Below, piece after piece: positions 62,573-64,000 of a DNA stretch of 64,000 nt. This DNA comes from Geothrix terrae. Lineage in GTDB: Bacteria; Acidobacteriota; Holophagae; Holophagales; Holophagaceae. Position numbers and translations under genes: made by a program. The notes under the pieces are model-generated. The model was given only the letters and a program-made list of their open reading frames with translations, was not told where the DNA came from and made no database searches. The DNA is taken from NCBI RefSeq assembly GCF_022808775.1, contig NZ_JAKZLA010000002.1, positions 248,001 to 312,000 on the forward strand, given 5' to 3'. Each line of letters opens with the position of its first letter. Position 1 is the stretch's first letter.

Positions 62573-62719
62573 ATGACCATGCCTCTTGCCCTTGGCCTAA
62601 CGGCCACCCTGCCCCGCCCCAGGGTGTTTCGACCACAGGACCCCAACGAAGCCGTTGGCAAACGGTTTGGGGTTCACGGAGAGGGGTTTGAGGCCTACGG
62701 TTCACTGATCACGCAGTAG
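62573..62719 (+). CDS. possible 48-residue protein
   Basis: A short frame starting MTMPLALGLTATLP and ending GFEAYGSLITQ. It lies between the repeat cluster and a hairpin. No ribosome-binding site and no recognised family; it may be chance or the tail of a lost gene. Confidence 0.2.
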   Translation: MTMPLALGLTATLPRPRVFRPQDPNEAVGKRFGVHGEGFEAYGSLITQ

Positions 62720-62736
62720 AGAGCCTCCCGGCTCTC
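62719..62736 (+). terminator. weak hairpin downstream of the DUF927 region
   Basis: GAGAGCC (62719-62725), TCCC loop, GGCTCTC (62730-62736), followed by CTTTG. A weak terminator at best. Confidence 0.4.
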
Positions 62737-62835
62737 CTTTGAGAACCGTCTCAGATCAGGACGACCTCCGCCGAAGGCGGCTCTCCTCTCCTACCCCACA
62801 CCGACCTGCCCTCCCACCCATGCCTCCGCTGGGGG

Positions 62836-62899
62836 GATGCCGGTTGATGGCCGGTTGATGGCTGGGGAATGGCCGGGGGATGGATGGGGGAATGGGGGG
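62836..62899. repeat. 11-bp tandem repeat
   Basis: Five to six degenerate units of about 11 bp (GATGGCCGGTT, GATGGCTGGGG, AATGGCCGGGG, GATGGATGGGG and similar) in a row. The period is close to one helical turn. The strand is strongly G-rich. Confidence 0.65.
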
Positions 62900-62971
62900 C
62901 AAGCGCCTTCGCTTGTAAAAAAAGCAGACCAACTCGACTGCATTCCAGGACTCAAGGCGGCCTCTCTTTGG

Positions 62972-63093
62972 ATGTTCACAATTCATGATTGTTCCCGTTT
63001 CGTGAACATCAATATTTTTTGAACAGACTCCTTGACTTCTCCAATCTTTTCATTCATGTTCAATGTAATTCAATGTTCACGTTTCGTGAACAT
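62972..63093. promoter_or_regulatory. paired palindromic operators and promoter of the antitoxin gene
   Basis: A perfect palindrome ATGTTCACG-TTT-CGTGAACAT lies at 63073-63093 and an imperfect one (TTGTTCCCG-TTT-CGTGAACAT) at 62989-63009. Their centres are 84 bp apart, eight helical turns. An extra half-site ATGTTCACA is at 62972-62980. TTGACT at 63032-63037 is a good -35 box between them. A dimeric repressor bound to both could loop or cover the promoter. Confidence 0.65.
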
Positions 63094-63110
63094 TATCAAA
63101 GTGTGAACGC

Positions 63111-64000
63111 ATGGAACTCCTTCTCCATGAAACCAACCTCCTGGAAGAGGCTCTGAAGAAGCTTCGAGAGAACACGGGACTGGACGTGTGGGAGGTTCCT
63201 CCCCCGTTCACGCCAAACCCGACAGCTCCTCTTCGGCGCCCGGATGCTCGAATCGTCGTGGCAAGAGGTCAGCAGGAAACCGTCTACTGGGTTGAGATCA
63301 AGAAGACGGTCGATCGCCATGCGACCCTGGTGGCGTTCGCACAATTGGAAGCCCAGATTGGGCGGGAGAAGTTGGTCACAGAAGGGGGAGGCCTGCTGAT
63401 TACGAATCAGTTGACCGAAGAACTGGCCGACCACTGCCGGAGGATGCACCTGCAATTCCTGGATGCCGCCGGAAACGCCTACCTGGACCAGGACGGTTTG
63501 TTCGTGCTCATCCAAGGGAAGCGGCTTCACAGAGGCCTGCGCCTGCGGGAGAAACCCGCCCGCGCCTTCGACCGAACCGGCCTGAGGGTGGTCTTCGCCC
63601 TGCTGGTGAATCCGGAGCTGCTCAACGCACCCTATCGGGAGATCGCCAAAGCCGCTGGCGTCGCCCTTGGCACCGTGGGCCGCATCCTGACGGACCTCCG
63701 GATGCAGGGGCAGATCATCGAGCAGAAGGATGGCGAACGGCGCTGGGTGGATCGCGATCGCGCCATGAAGGCCTGGGCCCTGAACTACCCCCTGCGCCTC
63801 CGACCCAAGCTGAATCCCAGGCGGTACCGGGCGACCGACGACACCTGGTGGCATCAGGTCGATCCAGCCGCCTTCGGAGGGTACTGGGGAGGCGAAGTGG
63901 CAGCGGCCCGACGGAAGGGGAATCTCGCTCCGACCACCGCCACCCTCTACCTTCCCGAGAACCGGAACCCGTTCCTGACGGCCCATCGCCTGAGAGCCGA
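63111..64000 (+). CDS. type IV toxin-antitoxin AbiEi-family antitoxin (partial, runs off the window)
   Basis: At least 296 residues, open to the window end. The N-terminal part (ELLLHETNLLEEALKKLRENTGLDVWEV, then VYWVEIKKTVDRHATLVAFAQLE) and the landmark LLITNQLTEELADHCRRMHLQFLDAAGNAYLDQDGLFVLIQG (about residues 103-145) match the AbiEi_2 family (PF09952-like). A winged helix follows at about 165-215 (YREIAKAAGVALGTVGRILTDLRMQGQI). Such proteins repress their own operon and counteract an AbiEii nucleotidyltransferase toxin, whose gene should lie just beyond 64000. The ATG is 17 bp after the perfect operator palindrome. Confidence 0.75.
   Translation, partial: MELLLHETNLLEEALKKLRENTGLDVWEVPPPFTPNPTAPLRRPDARIVVARGQQETVYWVEIKKTVDRHATLVAFAQLEAQIGREKLVTEGGGLLITNQLTEELADHCRRMHLQFLDAAGNAYLDQDGLFVLIQGKRLHRGLRLREKPARAFDRTGLRVVFALLVNPELLNAPYREIAKAAGVALGTVGRILTDLRMQGQIIEQKDGERRWVDRDRAMKAWALNYPLRLRPKLNPRRYRATDDTWWHQVDPAAFGGYWGGEVAAARRKGNLAPTTATLYLPENRNPFLTAHRLRA

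Noticed and set aside
62836..62899. CRISPR array
   Set aside because: The units are contiguous 11-bp repeats without spacers; no cas genes nearby and no array elsewhere in the window.
62900..62930. Hairpin CAAGCG-CCTT-CGCTTG with adjacent A-run as a terminator
   Set aside because: The A-run is on the wrong side for both directions: no T-run follows the stem on either strand.

Overview
The window is GC-rich and Gram-negative (BamA, a Skp/OmpH chaperone, lipoproteins and beta-barrel proteins). Gene content and style (DUF4388 protein, VolA-like lipase, kinase with helical repeats, c-di-GMP response regulators) suggest an Acidobacteriota of the Holophagae/Geothrix type. That placement is inference; no rRNA gene is present.

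Layout. 1-7.4 kb: small metabolic and regulatory genes (AraC regulator, two-gene hydrolase/membrane unit, MFS exporter, DUF2164, CHMI-type isomerase, M14 carboxypeptidase) with an intergenic repeat at 2.2-2.4 kb. 7.6-12.3 kb: a co-directional cluster of DoxX-like, three DGPF/YCII proteins, two VOC proteins, a RibD-type reductase and an ECF42-type sigma factor with a long C-terminal helical domain. 12.3-24.4 kb: sensor-domain and DUF4342 pair, CGNR regulator with a palindromic operator, acyl-CoA synthetase, dienoyl-CoA-reductase-like enzyme, ArsR/hydrolase divergent pair, YcaQ-type DNA glycosylase and a methyltransferase. 24.4-27.1 kb: a complete SsuABC/NMT1-type ABC importer. 27-34.3 kb: outer-membrane and small membrane proteins, HAD phosphatase, PPOX-fold protein, mutS, a GxxExxY gene bracketed by inverted repeats, an L-2-hydroxyglutarate-oxidase-like gene and a beta-barrel gene remnant. 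34.4-46.8 kb: Ser/Thr kinase, a decayed ArsR gene, clpB with a duplicated 3' end, an HD-GYP / NagZ-like / GGDEF run, metK and a coiled-coil lipoprotein. 46.9-59.2 kb: VolA-like lipase, then leftward clpC-bamA-skp-MFS-acyltransferase, and purA. 59.3-59.46 kb: tRNA-Lys(UUU) and tRNA-Glu(UUC).

Downstream of tRNA-Glu the character changes. There is a gene-poor stretch, an excisionase/AlpA-like HTH gene, a DUF927 ATPase, a cluster of about ten GGTGTTCC/GGAACACC words, an 11-bp tandem repeat, paired GTTCACG-type palindromes, and a type IV antitoxin (AbiEi_2-like) gene cut by the window end. I read this as the start of an integrated element next to a tRNA gene, with a candidate replication origin and a self-regulated toxin-antitoxin module. 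This is the most interesting part of the window. No integrase or transposase gene and no CRISPR array is visible.

Functional links: envelope biogenesis (clpC-bamA-skp), c-di-GMP signalling (HD-GYP and GGDEF response regulators in one run), stress/detoxification genes probably under the ECF42 sigma factor, and fatty-acid activation and reduction (FadD-like and FadH-like). Several genes appear to be transcribed without a leader, with a -10-like hexamer ending 7 nt before the ATG.
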